NCBI GenBank assembly: GCA_039809865.1
Contig: JBDHVW010000010.1
Location: 77,229-141,228, forward strand
Length of the DNA stretch: 64,000 nt
Source of the DNA: QWHO01 sp039809865
GTDB lineage: Bacteria > Vulcanimicrobiota > Xenobia > Xenobiales > QWHO01
Direction of reading: 5' to 3'
In this document: positions 13,572-25,077 of the stretch, one piece after another
How positions within the stretch are numbered: position 1 is the stretch's first letter
How the letters are laid out: the number at the start of each line of letters is the position of its first letter
Notes under the pieces: model-generated
Seen by the model: the letters and a program-made list of their open reading frames with translations, nothing else
What the model was told of the DNA's origin: nothing
Database searches by the model: none
Position numbers and translations under genes: made by a program

Positions 13572-16548
13572 CCTTGCCTTCGGCCACCTTCAGGAGACCG
13601 TCGTGATAGAGGGGCCGATAGCCCTGGGAGAGCGCCACGCGCCGGATCTCTTCCTCGGGCGCGGCCCGGTTGACCAGAGCGCGCACCTCGGGAGTGATCT
13701 CGAGCAGCTCGTAGAGACCGAGACGGCCGCGGTTACCGGTGCCGTGACACTTCTTGCAGCCCGCGCCTTTGTAGAGCTTGGCGTTGGGGAAGCCTTCCCT
13801 GGCCAGCATCTCGAGCACCTCGGGCGAAGCCGGATCCTCGACGCGGCATTCCCCGCAGATTCGCCGCGCCAGTCGCTGGGCCACGCCCCCGAGCAGGGTC
13901 GAGCCGATCAGGAACGATTCGATCCCCATGTCGCGCAGGCGCGCGATGATACCGACCGAGTCGTTGGTGTGAATGGTGGAGAGCAGCAGGTGGCCGGTGA
14001 GCGCAGCCTGCACGGCGATCTGGGCCGTCTCGGGGTCGCGGATCTCACCCACCAGGATGACGTCGGGGTCCTGCCGCAAGAACTCGCGCAGCACGCGGGC
14101 AAAGGTAACCTTCTTCTCCTCCTCGCGCGGGGCGGTGTTGACCTGCACCTGGCAGATGCCGGGCATCTGGTATTCGATCGGGTCCTCCACCGTCAGCAGC
14201 TTGCGGTCGGGGCGCTGGATCTGCTTGAGCGACGCGTAGAGCGTGGTCGATTTTCCCGATCCGGTGGGTCCGCAGACCAGGATCATTCCGTACGGCTGCG
14301 ACAGGATCTTGTCGTAGCCACTGCCCGTGTGGGGCGAGAAGCCGAGGTCGCTCAGGGTGAGGTGGAAAGCGCCCTTCTTCAAGAGTCGCATGACCACGCT
14401 CTCGCCGGCCGGCACGGGCACGATCGAGACGCGCAGGTCGAGCTCCTGGCCGGCGACCTTGAGCGAGATGCGACCGCCCTGAGGGATGCGCTCCTGGGCG
14501 ATGTCCATGTTGGCCATGACCTTCATGCGCTTGACCATGGCCGAAGCTTCGCGGGTAGGGAAGTTGTTGATCGGGTGCAGCACGCCGTCCACGCGGTAGC
14601 GCAGCTCGGAGCCCTTTTCATAGGTCTCCAGGTGAATATCGGAAGCGCCGGCGGAAATGGCCTCTTTGATCAGGCGGTCCACCGCCTCCACGATGGGGCT
14701 GGTGATGTCGTCGAGCCCGAAGGCGACGTCCGCCATCGGGTTGGCGACCTCGAGCGACTCGGTCTCGAGTTTCTTGCGCTCGAGCCACTCGCCCCACTGC
14801 TGGCCGCCCGAGTACTTGTAGCAAAACTCGATGGCCAGGTCGATCAAGAGCGCGTCGGCCCGCAGCAGCTGAGGCCGGAACTGGCCGTGGCTGGCTAGCG
14901 AGATGTGGTCATAGATGTGGATCTGCGACGGATCTTTCACCGCCACCACGATCTCCTCGGGCGACGGGCGACCGATGCAAATGCCCTGGATGGAGCGGGC
15001 TACCGTCTCGGGCAGCAGCCGCGCCACGGCCGGGTCCATCGTGACCTGACCCAGGTCGACGCTGGGATACTCGGGTTGCTGGAAGACGCCCGACTCTTCG
15101 GGAGTCGCCCGCACGCCCTGCTCTTTCTTCTGGCTGAGCAAGATCTGCCAGGTGTTGAGCTTGCCCGAGATGGCCTCGAAGAAGCCTTTTTTCTTCTTCT
15201 TGGGCTTCTCGACGGCCTGGCTCTCGCGCACGGGCGCCTCGGGAGCGGCCGGCGTCGCGGCGACCGGGGCTGCAGGAGCGCTTTCGGCCACCGGTGCGGG
15301 GGCGGCCTGAGCCAGAGCCCCGTAGACCTCGGCCACGGTCGAGGGACGCCGCGTGAGCTCGGGATCGTGTAGCCAGGCCACCAGCTGCGCCATCTGTGGT
15401 CCCAGCTGGTCGAGCCGGGGCACGTCCACCGCGCCAAACAGGCGGTCCACCGAGCGCGGAGGCTCCTGGCCCGTGGTCAGGTAGTAGAGGATGGAGGCCA
15501 CGGCGTACAGGTCGTTGCCGGGGTGGCTCGGCTCGCCCAGCAATTGCTCCGGGGCGGCGAAGTTGGGCGAGCCCTGCGAGCGGAAGGCCGTGCCGCTCTT
15601 ATCGGTAGTCGACTCGCGCATGCGCGCCAGGCCGAACTCCACGATCTTGAGCACGCCGTGCTGGGTCACCAGCACGGTCTTCGGGTTCAGGTCGCGGTGC
15701 ACGATGGGCGGGTCCTGGCCGTGCAGGTAGTCGAGCACCGACAGGAACTGCTCCAGATAACGCTGGACCAGCTCGGGGGGCACCGGACCGGACGTCTTCA
15801 CGACCTCCTCCAGCGTGCGGCCCTGAAACTCTTCGAGCACCAGGTAGATGCCGGTCTTGTCCTCGATGACCTCCATGACCTTGGGGAGGTTGCGGTGCTG
15901 CAGCCGCGCCAGCAGGCGGCCCTCGCGCAGCGTCTGGAGGCGGGCCTCGCGGGTGGCGCTCTCGAGGTCGAGGCGGCGCAGGCGCAGGGGCGTTCCGGTG
16001 GCTTTGTCCTGGGCCTCGTACAGGGTGGAGAAACGGCCCAGCATCACCTGCTTGAGCACCTCGAACCGGCCCCCGACCACCTTGGGCACCTCGGCCGCGA
16101 CGGGCTGGTAGCTCTCCTCGGCGGGGGCGGCGGGGGGCGGGCACAGCCGCAGCAGCACCGGAGCGAGACTGTTGGCGTAGGCGAAGGTGCGCTCCAGATT
16201 GCCCTGATCGAAGGGGCGGTTGGCCTGCAACCGATGAGCGTACAGCAGACCCAGCACGCGGCCCTCGTGCAGGATGGGCACACAGAGAGCGGTGTGCTCC
16301 TGATTCTGAGGGGTGCGGATCTCGGGAACCTTCTTCTTGCAGACCGAGCGCACCAGCACCAGGTCGAGCGCCGCGCCGCTCCAGACCTCGTCGGGGTGGA
16401 CCCCGCGCACATCGGCGACGGCGTATTCGCCATCCCACAGCTCGTCGTGCAGAATCACGCCGCGGTCGGCCTGGAGCTCCTGGGTCAGGAAGCCCAGGGC
16501 GCTCTGCCAGAGTTGCTTGACTTCTGTTGCTCCGGAAAGGGTTTCCAT
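13531..16548 (-). CDS. GAF - pseudokinase - PilB/GspE ATPase fusion
   Basis: 1005 residues from the ATG at 16548. In order: a GAF-like sensor (about 8-135); a Ser/Thr protein-kinase fold (about 160-415); an Ala/Pro linker with a KKKKK patch (415-480); a GspE/MshE N-terminal domain (about 500-595); and a complete type II/IV secretion ATPase (about 610-1005). The ATPase is intact: Walker A GPTGSGKST (760-768), Asp box VEDPIEY, Walker B ILVGEIRDPE, His box STIHTND, and the two Cys pairs C898/C901 and C931/C934 of PilB/GspE zinc loops. The kinase part looks dead or degenerate: no Gly loop, the beta-3 Lys position appears to be Arg191, HRD is followed by LNPKT instead of LKPEN, and DFG is EFG (304-306). 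It would power pilus or pseudopilus assembly at the inner membrane under ligand or signal control. It is divergent from the active kinase at 16616. Confidence 0.9.
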   Translation of the reverse strand: METLSGATEVKQLWQSALGFLTQELQADRGVILHDELWDGEYAVADVRGVHPDEVWSGAALDLVLVRSVCKKKVPEIRTPQNQEHTALCVPILHEGRVLGLLYAHRLQANRPFDQGNLERTFAYANSLAPVLLRLCPPPAAPAEESYQPVAAEVPKVVGGRFEVLKQVMLGRFSTLYEAQDKATGTPLRLRRLDLESATREARLQTLREGRLLARLQHRNLPKVMEVIEDKTGIYLVLEEFQGRTLEEVVKTSGPVPPELVQRYLEQFLSVLDYLHGQDPPIVHRDLNPKTVLVTQHGVLKIVEFGLARMRESTTDKSGTAFRSQGSPNFAAPEQLLGEPSHPGNDLYAVASILYYLTTGQEPPRSVDRLFGAVDVPRLDQLGPQMAQLVAWLHDPELTRRPSTVAEVYGALAQAAPAPVAESAPAAPVAATPAAPEAPVRESQAVEKPKKKKKGFFEAISGKLNTWQILLSQKKEQGVRATPEESGVFQQPEYPSVDLGQVTMDPAVARLLPETVARSIQGICIGRPSPEEIVVAVKDPSQIHIYDHISLASHGQFRPQLLRADALLIDLAIEFCYKYSGGQQWGEWLERKKLETESLEVANPMADVAFGLDDITSPIVEAVDRLIKEAISAGASDIHLETYEKGSELRYRVDGVLHPINNFPTREASAMVKRMKVMANMDIAQERIPQGGRISLKVAGQELDLRVSIVPVPAGESVVMRLLKKGAFHLTLSDLGFSPHTGSGYDKILSQPYGMILVCGPTGSGKSTTLYASLKQIQRPDRKLLTVEDPIEYQMPGICQVQVNTAPREEEKKVTFARVLREFLRQDPDVILVGEIRDPETAQIAVQAALTGHLLLSTIHTNDSVGIIARLRDMGIESFLIGSTLLGGVAQRLARRICGECRVEDPASPEVLEMLAREGFPNAKLYKGAGCKKCHGTGNRGRLGLYELLEITPEVRALVNRAAPEEEIRRVALSQGYRPLYHDGLLKVAEGKVTLEEVQRVCKTI

Positions 16549-16615
16549 GTTGTTCGGGTTCCCCAGGCCCCGGGGGGGAACCTCTCTGCGCCAACTTGAA
16601 TCTGACCCTGGCGCC

Positions 16616-19197
<2,582 letters not shown>

Positions 19198-19198
<1 letters not shown>

Positions 19199-19854
19199 TG
19201 CTGGCCTTCCTCCGCAGCGAGCGCGCCACGGCCGCCCTGCTCCTGGTGGCCGTGGTGGGCCTCTTTCTCCTGACGCCGCTGGCCGACATGGGCATCATCC
19301 ACTCGCGCACTCCCGAGTATGCCTTCTGGATGTTCCTGGTGCTGGGCGTGGCGGTCATCACGCACCACCCGCTGGTGCGCTGGGTCGGCGTGCTGCTCGC
19401 GCTGGGAGCGGTGGCCGCGGACCAGATGAAAGGCTTCCACGCCAGTCTCACCGAGGCGCTCTGCACGCTGGGCTACTGTCAGCTCCTGCTGTGGGTCCTG
19501 TGGCAACGCGTGTTCGCGCCCGGCCGCGTGACCGCCAACAAGCTCGTCGGGGCCGTCACCATCTATATTTTGTTGGGCGTGATCTGGAGCCAGGTCTACG
19601 CCATCATCGAGCTGCTCGTGCCCGGCTCGTTCCGCTTCGGCAGCGAGTTCGGCGGCATGCCGGTGGAGTCCAACTTGATGTACTTCAGCTTCATCACGCT
19701 GACGACCGTGGGCTACGGCGATGCCACTCCGGTCATGCCGATGGCCCACGCGATGGCCGTGCTCGAAGCGCTGGTGGGACAGCTCTATCTGGCGATCTTG
19801 ATCGGAAGACTGGTGTCCAACCTGCAGTTGCCCACCGAGAACGACTCGGAGTAG
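19198..19854 (+). CDS. Potassium channel-like membrane protein
   Basis: 218 residues with about six hydrophobic segments. The pore region has the K+ selectivity filter in LTTVGYGDATPV, preceded by the pore helix (SNLMYFSFI) and followed by a last helix (HAMAVLEALVGQLYLAILIGRLVS). This is the two-pore-helix ion channel fold in a small 6-TM setting (Ion_trans_2). No C-terminal regulatory domain is visible. The ATG shares one base with the kinase stop, so the channel is made together with the Ser/Thr kinase and might be regulated by it; that is inference. The 3' end overlaps the convergent gene at 19785 by 70 bp. Confidence 0.88.
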
Positions 19855-20267
19855 CTGACCAGGCCGCTTTTGAGGCGCCACTGGTAGACCGTCTCCTGGG
19901 CTGCTTGCTCCAGGTTGAAGTCGGCGCGCGGAAACGAGAATACCAGGGCTTCGGGACGTCCTGAGGAGTCCGTGCGGGCCACCCCCAGAAAAACCAGGTC
20001 CTTCTCGGTCACCTTCAGCTTCGTCTCGCAGAACTTGCGCTCGGAGTAAGCTCCGGACTTGTCTTTGGCATCGAAGTGGTAGCTGAATTGCGTGCCGCGC
20101 GGGGCTTTGACCTCGATCAGAAGCTCTTTCAGGCGGTCCTTGAGATCTTTCTCGAGCGGGGTGCGGTCGCTCACGTATCCGATCAAGACGATGACGTAGC
20201 GAGGGGCGGCGGTGAGAGGCAGGCTGACCAGCGCCAGGAGGAGAGCCAGGAGAAGCAGAGGCCGCAT
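19785..20267 (-). CDS. Secreted small protein of unknown function
   Basis: 160 residues with a signal peptide (MRPLLLLALLLALVSLPLTA) and a mature alpha/beta-looking domain of about 140 residues with two Cys (in RKFCETKL and VGNCRL). No family was recognised. It follows the membrane protein at 20269 by only one base, so the two are one operon. Its last 70 bp overlap the ion channel gene on the other strand, including the stretch coding the channel's C-terminus. Confidence 0.6.
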   Translation of the reverse strand: MRPLLLLALLLALVSLPLTAAPRYVIVLIGYVSDRTPLEKDLKDRLKELLIEVKAPRGTQFSYHFDAKDKSGAYSERKFCETKLKVTEKDLVFLGVARTDSSGRPEALVFSFPRADFNLEQAAQETVYQWRLKSGLVSYSESFSVGNCRLDTSLPIKIAR

Positions 20268-20268
20268 T

Positions 20269-20946
20269 CTAGCCGGCGCGGCGGGCCATCTCCACCGGGG
20301 TGCCCCAGACTTTCGCCTTCGGGGGAGCCTTCGGCTCGGCGGTCTCGCCCAGACTCTCGGTCAACTGATTGAGCATCGAGCCCATCGGGGTGCTCTTGGT
20401 GGGCGTCTCGATCTGGGTGTTGGGAACGGTCTTCTTGGGTTTGGGGAAGGTGCTGAGCGGCTCGGGCGTGGTGGCCAGCAGCGGCTTGGGACCGGGGGCC
20501 AGCAGCGAGGTCGAGGGAGCAGGCGACCAGCCGTCGGCGGCGGGCTTGTTCATCCAGCTCAGGTCCAGGGGCTCTTCCATCTCCTCGGTCATCAGCGCGG
20601 CGGCGGGAACGGGCTCGGCCATGAGAGCCTGGAGGAAGTCCGCGATACGGTTGCGATTGAGGTGGAAGAACAGGCCCCAGATGAGGCCCCACATCGCACC
20701 CAGGCCGGCCAGCAGGCCCACGCCCTGTCCGCCGCCCAGGCACAGCGCCACCCAGGCGGCGTAGGCCAGACCGACGAGCAGTCCGTAAACGACCATGACG
20801 GGAATCGCGATGGGCTTGCGCGGCGCGGCGGCCGGCTTGACAGGGGTGGCATAACGCTCGTTCATCTCCTGACGAACGCGGGCCCTCTCGACGGCCTCTT
20901 CCAACGCCAACCGGTTGCGATAGTATGTGTGGACGTTGATGGTCAT
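20269..20946 (-). CDS. Two-helix membrane protein with Pro/Ala-rich tail
   Basis: 225 residues. A cytoplasmic-type helical N-terminus (1-45) precedes two membrane helices (about 47-70 and 75-95), then a long low-complexity Pro/Thr/Lys tail (120-225). Nothing identifies a function. It begins an operon with the secreted protein at 19785. The 266 bp upstream (20947-21212) separate it from the divergent WD40 lipoprotein gene and contain an A-run (20983-20990) followed by AT-rich DNA, the likely promoter region for this gene. Confidence 0.55.
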   Translation of the reverse strand: MTINVHTYYRNRLALEEAVERARVRQEMNERYATPVKPAAAPRKPIAIPVMVVYGLLVGLAYAAWVALCLGGGQGVGLLAGLGAMWGLIWGLFFHLNRNRIADFLQALMAEPVPAAALMTEEMEEPLDLSWMNKPAADGWSPAPSTSLLAPGPKPLLATTPEPLSTFPKPKKTVPNTQIETPTKSTPMGSMLNQLTESLGETAEPKAPPKAKVWGTPVEMARRAG

Positions 20947-21212
20947 GCTTCCTCTGCGACCATCCTAGCCTTGGCGCCCTAAAAAAAACTGAACTAAATT
21001 GTAAACACACCCCGGGCTGACCCATGATCCGCCCGAGCAGAAACGTATGTTCGCCCACATCGGGCGCCCAAGCGCATGCCCAAACCCTTGGAGCGTCCAG
21101 GGTCAATCCCCTGGACTTCAGGTTGTGTTAACTGTGCCACACAAATCTTAAAGGAACCTGAACAATTTTCTCCAGAAGGACCCATCATGGCTTCTTCAGA
21201 ATCCCCCGCCCC
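20947..21212. other. 266 bp divergent intergenic region
   Basis: This holds no convincing gene. It is relatively AT-rich at 20980-21010 (an A-octamer and AATTGTAAAC) and at 21120-21185 (TTGTGTTAACTGTG, AATCTTAAAGG), which are likely promoter areas for the two divergent genes, although neither gives a clear -35/-10 pair. A Shine-Dalgarno AGAAGGA at 21174-21180 stands in front of an ATG at 21187 that is out of frame with the downstream lipoprotein. Confidence 0.4.
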
Positions 21213-22121
21213 ATGCGCAAGACATTCGCTCTCTTCATTCTGGTACTTGTGGCCGTGGGTTGCTCCTCGAGCCCTTCTCTCAAAACGGGCGCCGTGGTGC
21301 ACGCCTCGGACGTTCTCGCTATGCAGTTCGCTCCCGATGGACTGACGCTGGCCATGGGCTCCAACGACCACTCGCTGCGTCTCGTCGACGTCGATACCGG
21401 TCGCGAGCGGGGCAACCTGACCGGCCACGAGCAGGGCGTCTGGGCGCTGGCCTACTCGTCCGACAGCAAGATGCTGGCCTCGGCTTCCTCCGACGGCACC
21501 GTGCGCGTCTGGAACCCCGACCAGCAGAAGCTGCTGACCACGCTCAAGCCGGGCGGCTACTCGGTGGCCTTCCGTCCTGACGGCAAGCGCCTGGCGGTCG
21601 GCTCCGACTACGCCATCCGCATCTACAACACGGACAAGTGGACGCTCTTCAAAGAGTGGAAAGAGCCCGACGGCAACGTCTTCGCCCTGGCCTTCTCCGA
21701 GGACGGCAAGAAGCTCGCCTCGGGCACCTCGGCCGGCCTCAAGCTCTGGGACGCTGACAGCGGCACCCAGATCGCGGCCCACGTCGAGAACAACCAGGCC
21801 GTGAAGGCCATCTGCTTCCCCAGTGAGCAGGATCTGATGGCCTATTACCAGGGCTACGGCGTCGTGCTCCTGCGCGCCAACGACGGCTCCTCCCGCGCCA
21901 CGCACGCCGAGAACGGCACCGTGGGCTTCTCGGGCAACGGCAAGCGCGCCATCGTGGCCTCCGCCAGCCTCTCTACCCTGGTCAAGGACACCGAGGCCTG
22001 GAAAGACCTCGGCGCCATCAAGCTGCCGCTGGGCTCGGTCAACTGCGTGGCCATGTCCATGGACGGCAAGATGTCGGCCGTGGCTGGCCTCAAAGACGTG
22101 ACGGTGCTGAAGCTGCCCTGA
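21213..22121 (+). CDS. WD40 beta-propeller lipoprotein
   Basis: 302 residues with a lipoprotein signal, MRKTFALFILVLVAVGCSSS, and Cys17 in the lipobox. Blades show WD-repeat features: AMQFAPDGLTLAMGS..LRLVDVDTG, LAYSSDSKMLASASSDGTVRVWN, VAFRPDGKRLAVGS..IRIYN and LAFSEDGKKLASGTSAGLKLWD. About six to seven blades are expected. It would sit on the outer face of a membrane as a protein-interaction scaffold. The start lacks a good ribosome site of its own: the nearest strong one serves an out-of-frame ATG at 21187 that overlaps this start. Heptanucleotide repeats follow the stop codon. Confidence 0.8.
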   Translation: MRKTFALFILVLVAVGCSSSPSLKTGAVVHASDVLAMQFAPDGLTLAMGSNDHSLRLVDVDTGRERGNLTGHEQGVWALAYSSDSKMLASASSDGTVRVWNPDQQKLLTTLKPGGYSVAFRPDGKRLAVGSDYAIRIYNTDKWTLFKEWKEPDGNVFALAFSEDGKKLASGTSAGLKLWDADSGTQIAAHVENNQAVKAICFPSEQDLMAYYQGYGVVLLRANDGSSRATHAENGTVGFSGNGKRAIVASASLSTLVKDTEAWKDLGAIKLPLGSVNCVAMSMDGKMSAVAGLKDVTVLKLP

Positions 22122-22124
22122 CTC

Positions 22125-22156
<32 letters not shown>

Positions 22157-22168
22157 ATCCCGGCGAAA

Positions 22169-22189
22169 CTCCTTACTCCTAACTCCTAA
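22169..22189. repeat. Three tandem copies of the heptamer CTCCTAA
   Basis: Copies are CTCCTTA, CTCCTAA, CTCCTAA. They lie 16 bp after the GAGTTGA array and run into the 3' end of the TerB-like gene. This is a typical short tandemly repeated heptanucleotide. Confidence 0.9.
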
Positions 22190-22551
22190 CGGTCGCGGCG
22201 CATCGTCTCTTGCATAAGAGCGTCCATCTCGGACTGCGAGATGTTGAGGCGGCCGGCCATTTTGGCCAGGTACAGCGCCTCTTCGTCGGGGACGTCGAGG
22301 TCGGCGTAGGCGACCGCCAGCAGCAGTCGCATGGCGTTGAGGCGCTTGGGCTTGTCGGGGATGACCTTTTCCAACTCGGCCAGATCGGTGGTGTCCTGGA
22401 ACTTCGTCTTCAGGTCCTCGATCTCGTCGGCCTGCAGGCCGATGCGGGCCAGGATCAGCCCCACCAGGGCCTCCTCGTCGGGCGTCCACCGCCCGTCGGC
22501 CCAGGCCATCTGAATTAAGGCTTTGACGATCTGTCGTTCCCGTTCTTCCAT
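22186..22551 (-). CDS. TerB-like helical protein
   Basis: 121 residues from the ATG at 22551; an extension to 22827 is antisense to no evidence and was not used. The protein is all-helical with two copies of an acidic TerB-type helix pair: MAWADGRWTPDEEALVGLI near the start and VAYADLDVPDEEALYLAKM in the second half. TerB-like domains bind metals or membranes and recur in stress and tellurite-resistance contexts; the role here is unknown. It is the last gene of the operon running from the desaturase at 26606, 11 bp after the small membrane protein. Confidence 0.72.
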   Translation of the reverse strand: MEERERQIVKALIQMAWADGRWTPDEEALVGLILARIGLQADEIEDLKTKFQDTTDLAELEKVIPDKPKRLNAMRLLLAVAYADLDVPDEEALYLAKMAGRLNISQSEMDALMQETMRRDR

Positions 22552-22562
22552 GCCGGGTTCTT

Positions 22563-22886
22563 TCAGGGAAGCTGCCAGGGTCCTGCCACAACGGGAATCT
22601 CGACCTCGCTGGTGGTCCAGCGAATGGACCCGTAGGCCAGTTGCACCATCTCGAGGTCGGCCTCGTGCAGCACGTGGCCCTGCTGGTCCTGGAGCTGTAC
22701 GTAGCCGGGGGCGTCGCTGCCGCCTCCGATGGACGAGAACAACATCGGAAAGCGATAGACCACCATCGCGTAGCGCCCGTCGGGGCTGGGCTCGCGCATC
22801 AGCTCCGAGGCCAGCAGCTTGCGCCACCAGGGCCAGGTGGCCAGGAGAAGGCCCACCAGGGCCAGCACGACCGCGAGCTTTTTCAC
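22563..22886 (-). CDS. Small membrane-anchored protein
   Basis: 107 residues from a GTG at 22886 that overlaps the methyltransferase stop (GTGA). One N-terminal membrane helix (KKLAVVLALVGLLLATW) is followed by a beta-rich domain of about 85 residues (RYAMVVYRFPML, VLHEADLEMVQLA) that probably lies outside the membrane. No family recognised. Position inside a carotenoid-type operon suggests co-expression with it, but no role can be stated. Confidence 0.6.
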   Translation of the reverse strand: MKKLAVVLALVGLLLATWPWWRKLLASELMREPSPDGRYAMVVYRFPMLFSSIGGGSDAPGYVQLQDQQGHVLHEADLEMVQLAYGSIRWTTSEVEIPVVAGPWQLP

Positions 22887-23542
22887 ACCTTCTGGGCGGT
22901 GACCAGCATCGTGTCCATCACCTTACGCTGGGAAATGACGAAGCCCCGCTCTTTCATGAGCTGGGGCAGCCAGCCCTTGGGGCAGGCCCGGTAATACATC
23001 ACGAACTCCGGCTTGAGCACCAGGTTGCGCAGCCGAATGGCCAGATCGAAGAGGTGCAGCAGCACCTCGGGTCCGCCCGTGCGCGGCAGCGTGAAAAACG
23101 CGAAGGTCCCGCCAGGCTTGAGCGCGCGGTAGACCACGTCCACGAACGCCGGCAAGTCCTCGGGCAGAAAGTGCCCCAGCGCCCCGAAGCACGTCAGCAC
23201 GTCGAACTCCTCGTGCCAGCGGGGCTCGAGCGCGTTGCCGTGGATGAACTCCACGTCCGGATAGCGACTGCGCGCGACCTGCAGCATCCCCTCGGAGAAA
23301 TCCAGCCCCACGACGCGCCGGCACAACTGGGTGAGCACCTGGACTCCCGCCCCCGTGCCACAGCACAGGTCCAGCCCGGCCTCGCCGCGCGGCAGGTATT
23401 CGAAGGCCGCCTGAACCAGCTTGGGAGGCGTGCAAAACGGCGTGTAGTCGAACTTGGGCGCGATCAGGTCATAGCCGCGCTGCGTGGAGGACAACGCTTG
23501 CCTGGCCAGCTCGAAGAACGACGGGCCGTCGGGATGGAACAT
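22883..23542 (-). CDS. SAM-dependent class I methyltransferase
   Basis: 219 residues, full length for a small class I methyltransferase. Motif I is LDLCCGTGAGVQVL (57-70), the post-I acidic loop is VVGLDFSEGML, motif II falls at FDVLTCFGALGHF and motif III at ALKPGGTFAFFTLPR. The ATG shares one base with the stop of the upstream desaturase, so they are coupled. In this setting it could methylate a carotenoid or quinone-like lipid, for example a hydroxyl of a carotenoid end group, but the fold alone does not show the substrate. Confidence 0.85.
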   Translation of the reverse strand: MFHPDGPSFFELARQALSSTQRGYDLIAPKFDYTPFCTPPKLVQAAFEYLPRGEAGLDLCCGTGAGVQVLTQLCRRVVGLDFSEGMLQVARSRYPDVEFIHGNALEPRWHEEFDVLTCFGALGHFLPEDLPAFVDVVYRALKPGGTFAFFTLPRTGGPEVLLHLFDLAIRLRNLVLKPEFVMYYRACPKGWLPQLMKERGFVISQRKVMDTMLVTAQKV

Positions 23543-25077
23543 CAGGCGCCCCGGCCGGCCAGCTCCCTCACTTCGCGTCTCCCGCCGCCGGAGTCCTGAT
23601 CCAGCACGTCGGCGGCGATCCATCCGCTCATCATGACCATCGGCATGCCGGGGCCCGGATGCGCGGCGCCTCCGGCCAGGTAGAGGTTCTTGATGTAGGG
23701 CGAGCGGTTGTTGGGCTTGAACGCCCCGTTCAGGCGCCCGTGCGAGGCCAGCCCGTAGATGGCGCCGTTGAGCACCGCGTAGCGGTCGTGGATGTCCTGA
23801 GGCGTCAGGACCTCTTCCACCACGATGTTCTCCTCCAGATCGGTCAGGCCGGCGCAGCGCGCCAGCTTGTCCAGAATGACCCTGCGGTAGCCCGGGAGCA
23901 TCTCTTTCCAGTTGTGGTGCGGGCGGAGGTAGGGGGTGTGCACCAGGCAGTAGAGCGACTCGCAACCTTCCGGAGCCGTGCCCGGCTCGGTGCGCGTCGT
24001 GACGGCCAGATAGGCGCTCGGATCGGGCGCAGGCTCGCCCTTGCGATAGATGGAGTCGAACTCTTCCTCGGGATCGCGCGAGAAGATGAAGTCGTGATGC
24101 AGCAACTGCGGATATTGCTTCTTCAGGCCCCAGTAGAACACCACGCCCGAACAGGCGGGCTCGTACTTGCGCAGCGTGTCGAACTTCTTGGCGGGCTCGC
24201 CCCCGATCAGCTCGCGATAAGTGCGAACGGCGTCCATGTTGGAGACCAGGGCGTCCACCTCGAAACGCTCGCCGCTCTCGGTGACGAGCGCCTGCACCTG
24301 CTTGTCGGCCACGTCGAAGCGCTCGACCCGAGTGTTGGTGCGGAACTCCACCCCCAGCGAGCGGGCCAGCTTCTCCAGAGCCACCGGCACGGCGCGGGTG
24401 CCGCCCATCGGATACCAGACCCCCTCCCCGGTCTGCATGTGCGCGATGCCGCACAGTACGGCCGGCGAAGCGTCGGGTGAGGAGCCCACATACTGGGTGA
24501 AATGGTCCAGCATCTGGGCCACCTTGTCGTCCTTGATGTAGGAGCGAACGGCCTGGAAGACCGTCTGGCCGGGCCGCATCTTGGCCAGGTCCATCAGTGG
24601 GCCCAGTCCGACGCCGCGCGACTTCATGATGTCGCCCACACTGGACACGGGTTTGTAGAAGAAATACCGCCGCGAGATCTCGTGCAGCTCGCGGGCGTGC
24701 ACCATGAAGCGCCGGAAGCCGGCCTGGTCGAGCGCCCCGCTGAATTGCTGGATGCGCTGTCCCATGACCTCGGTATCCTCGACCAGATCGAGCACCGAGC
24801 CGTCGTCAAAGAAGCAGCGCCACTGCGGGTCCAGGCGCACCAGGTCCAGGTGCTCCTCGAGCTTGAGCCCCGCCTCCTCGTATATGCGGAACAGCACCTC
24901 GGGCAGGGTCAGGATGGTCGGCCCCATGTCGAAGCGGAAGCCGTCCTTCTCGAGCTCGGCGGCCTTGCCGCCGATCCAGTCGTTCTTCTCGAACACCGTG
25001 ACCTGATGGCCGCGGGCGGCCAACGTGCAGGCGGCGGAAAGGCCCGCCAGCCCGCTTCCAACGACTCCGACTTTCAT
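23542..25077 (-). CDS. CrtI-like phytoene/carotenoid desaturase (first copy)
   Basis: 511 residues from the ATG at 25077, which overlaps the stop of the other desaturase (ATGA). The N-terminal FAD motif is VGVVGSGLAGLSAA, followed by VFEKNDWIGGKAAEL and DGFRFDMGPTIL, all diagnostic of CrtI-type desaturases. The C-terminal bacterial desaturase signature is NLYLAGGAAHPGPGMPMVMMSG. These membrane-associated flavoenzymes dehydrogenate phytoene or modify carotenoid ends. Comparison with the neighbour at 25074 shows clear homology but low identity, so the two probably do different steps. No phytoene synthase lies in the window. Confidence 0.9.
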   Translation of the reverse strand: MKVGVVGSGLAGLSAACTLAARGHQVTVFEKNDWIGGKAAELEKDGFRFDMGPTILTLPEVLFRIYEEAGLKLEEHLDLVRLDPQWRCFFDDGSVLDLVEDTEVMGQRIQQFSGALDQAGFRRFMVHARELHEISRRYFFYKPVSSVGDIMKSRGVGLGPLMDLAKMRPGQTVFQAVRSYIKDDKVAQMLDHFTQYVGSSPDASPAVLCGIAHMQTGEGVWYPMGGTRAVPVALEKLARSLGVEFRTNTRVERFDVADKQVQALVTESGERFEVDALVSNMDAVRTYRELIGGEPAKKFDTLRKYEPACSGVVFYWGLKKQYPQLLHHDFIFSRDPEEEFDSIYRKGEPAPDPSAYLAVTTRTEPGTAPEGCESLYCLVHTPYLRPHHNWKEMLPGYRRVILDKLARCAGLTDLEENIVVEEVLTPQDIHDRYAVLNGAIYGLASHGRLNGAFKPNNRSPYIKNLYLAGGAAHPGPGMPMVMMSGWIAADVLDQDSGGGRREVRELAGRGA

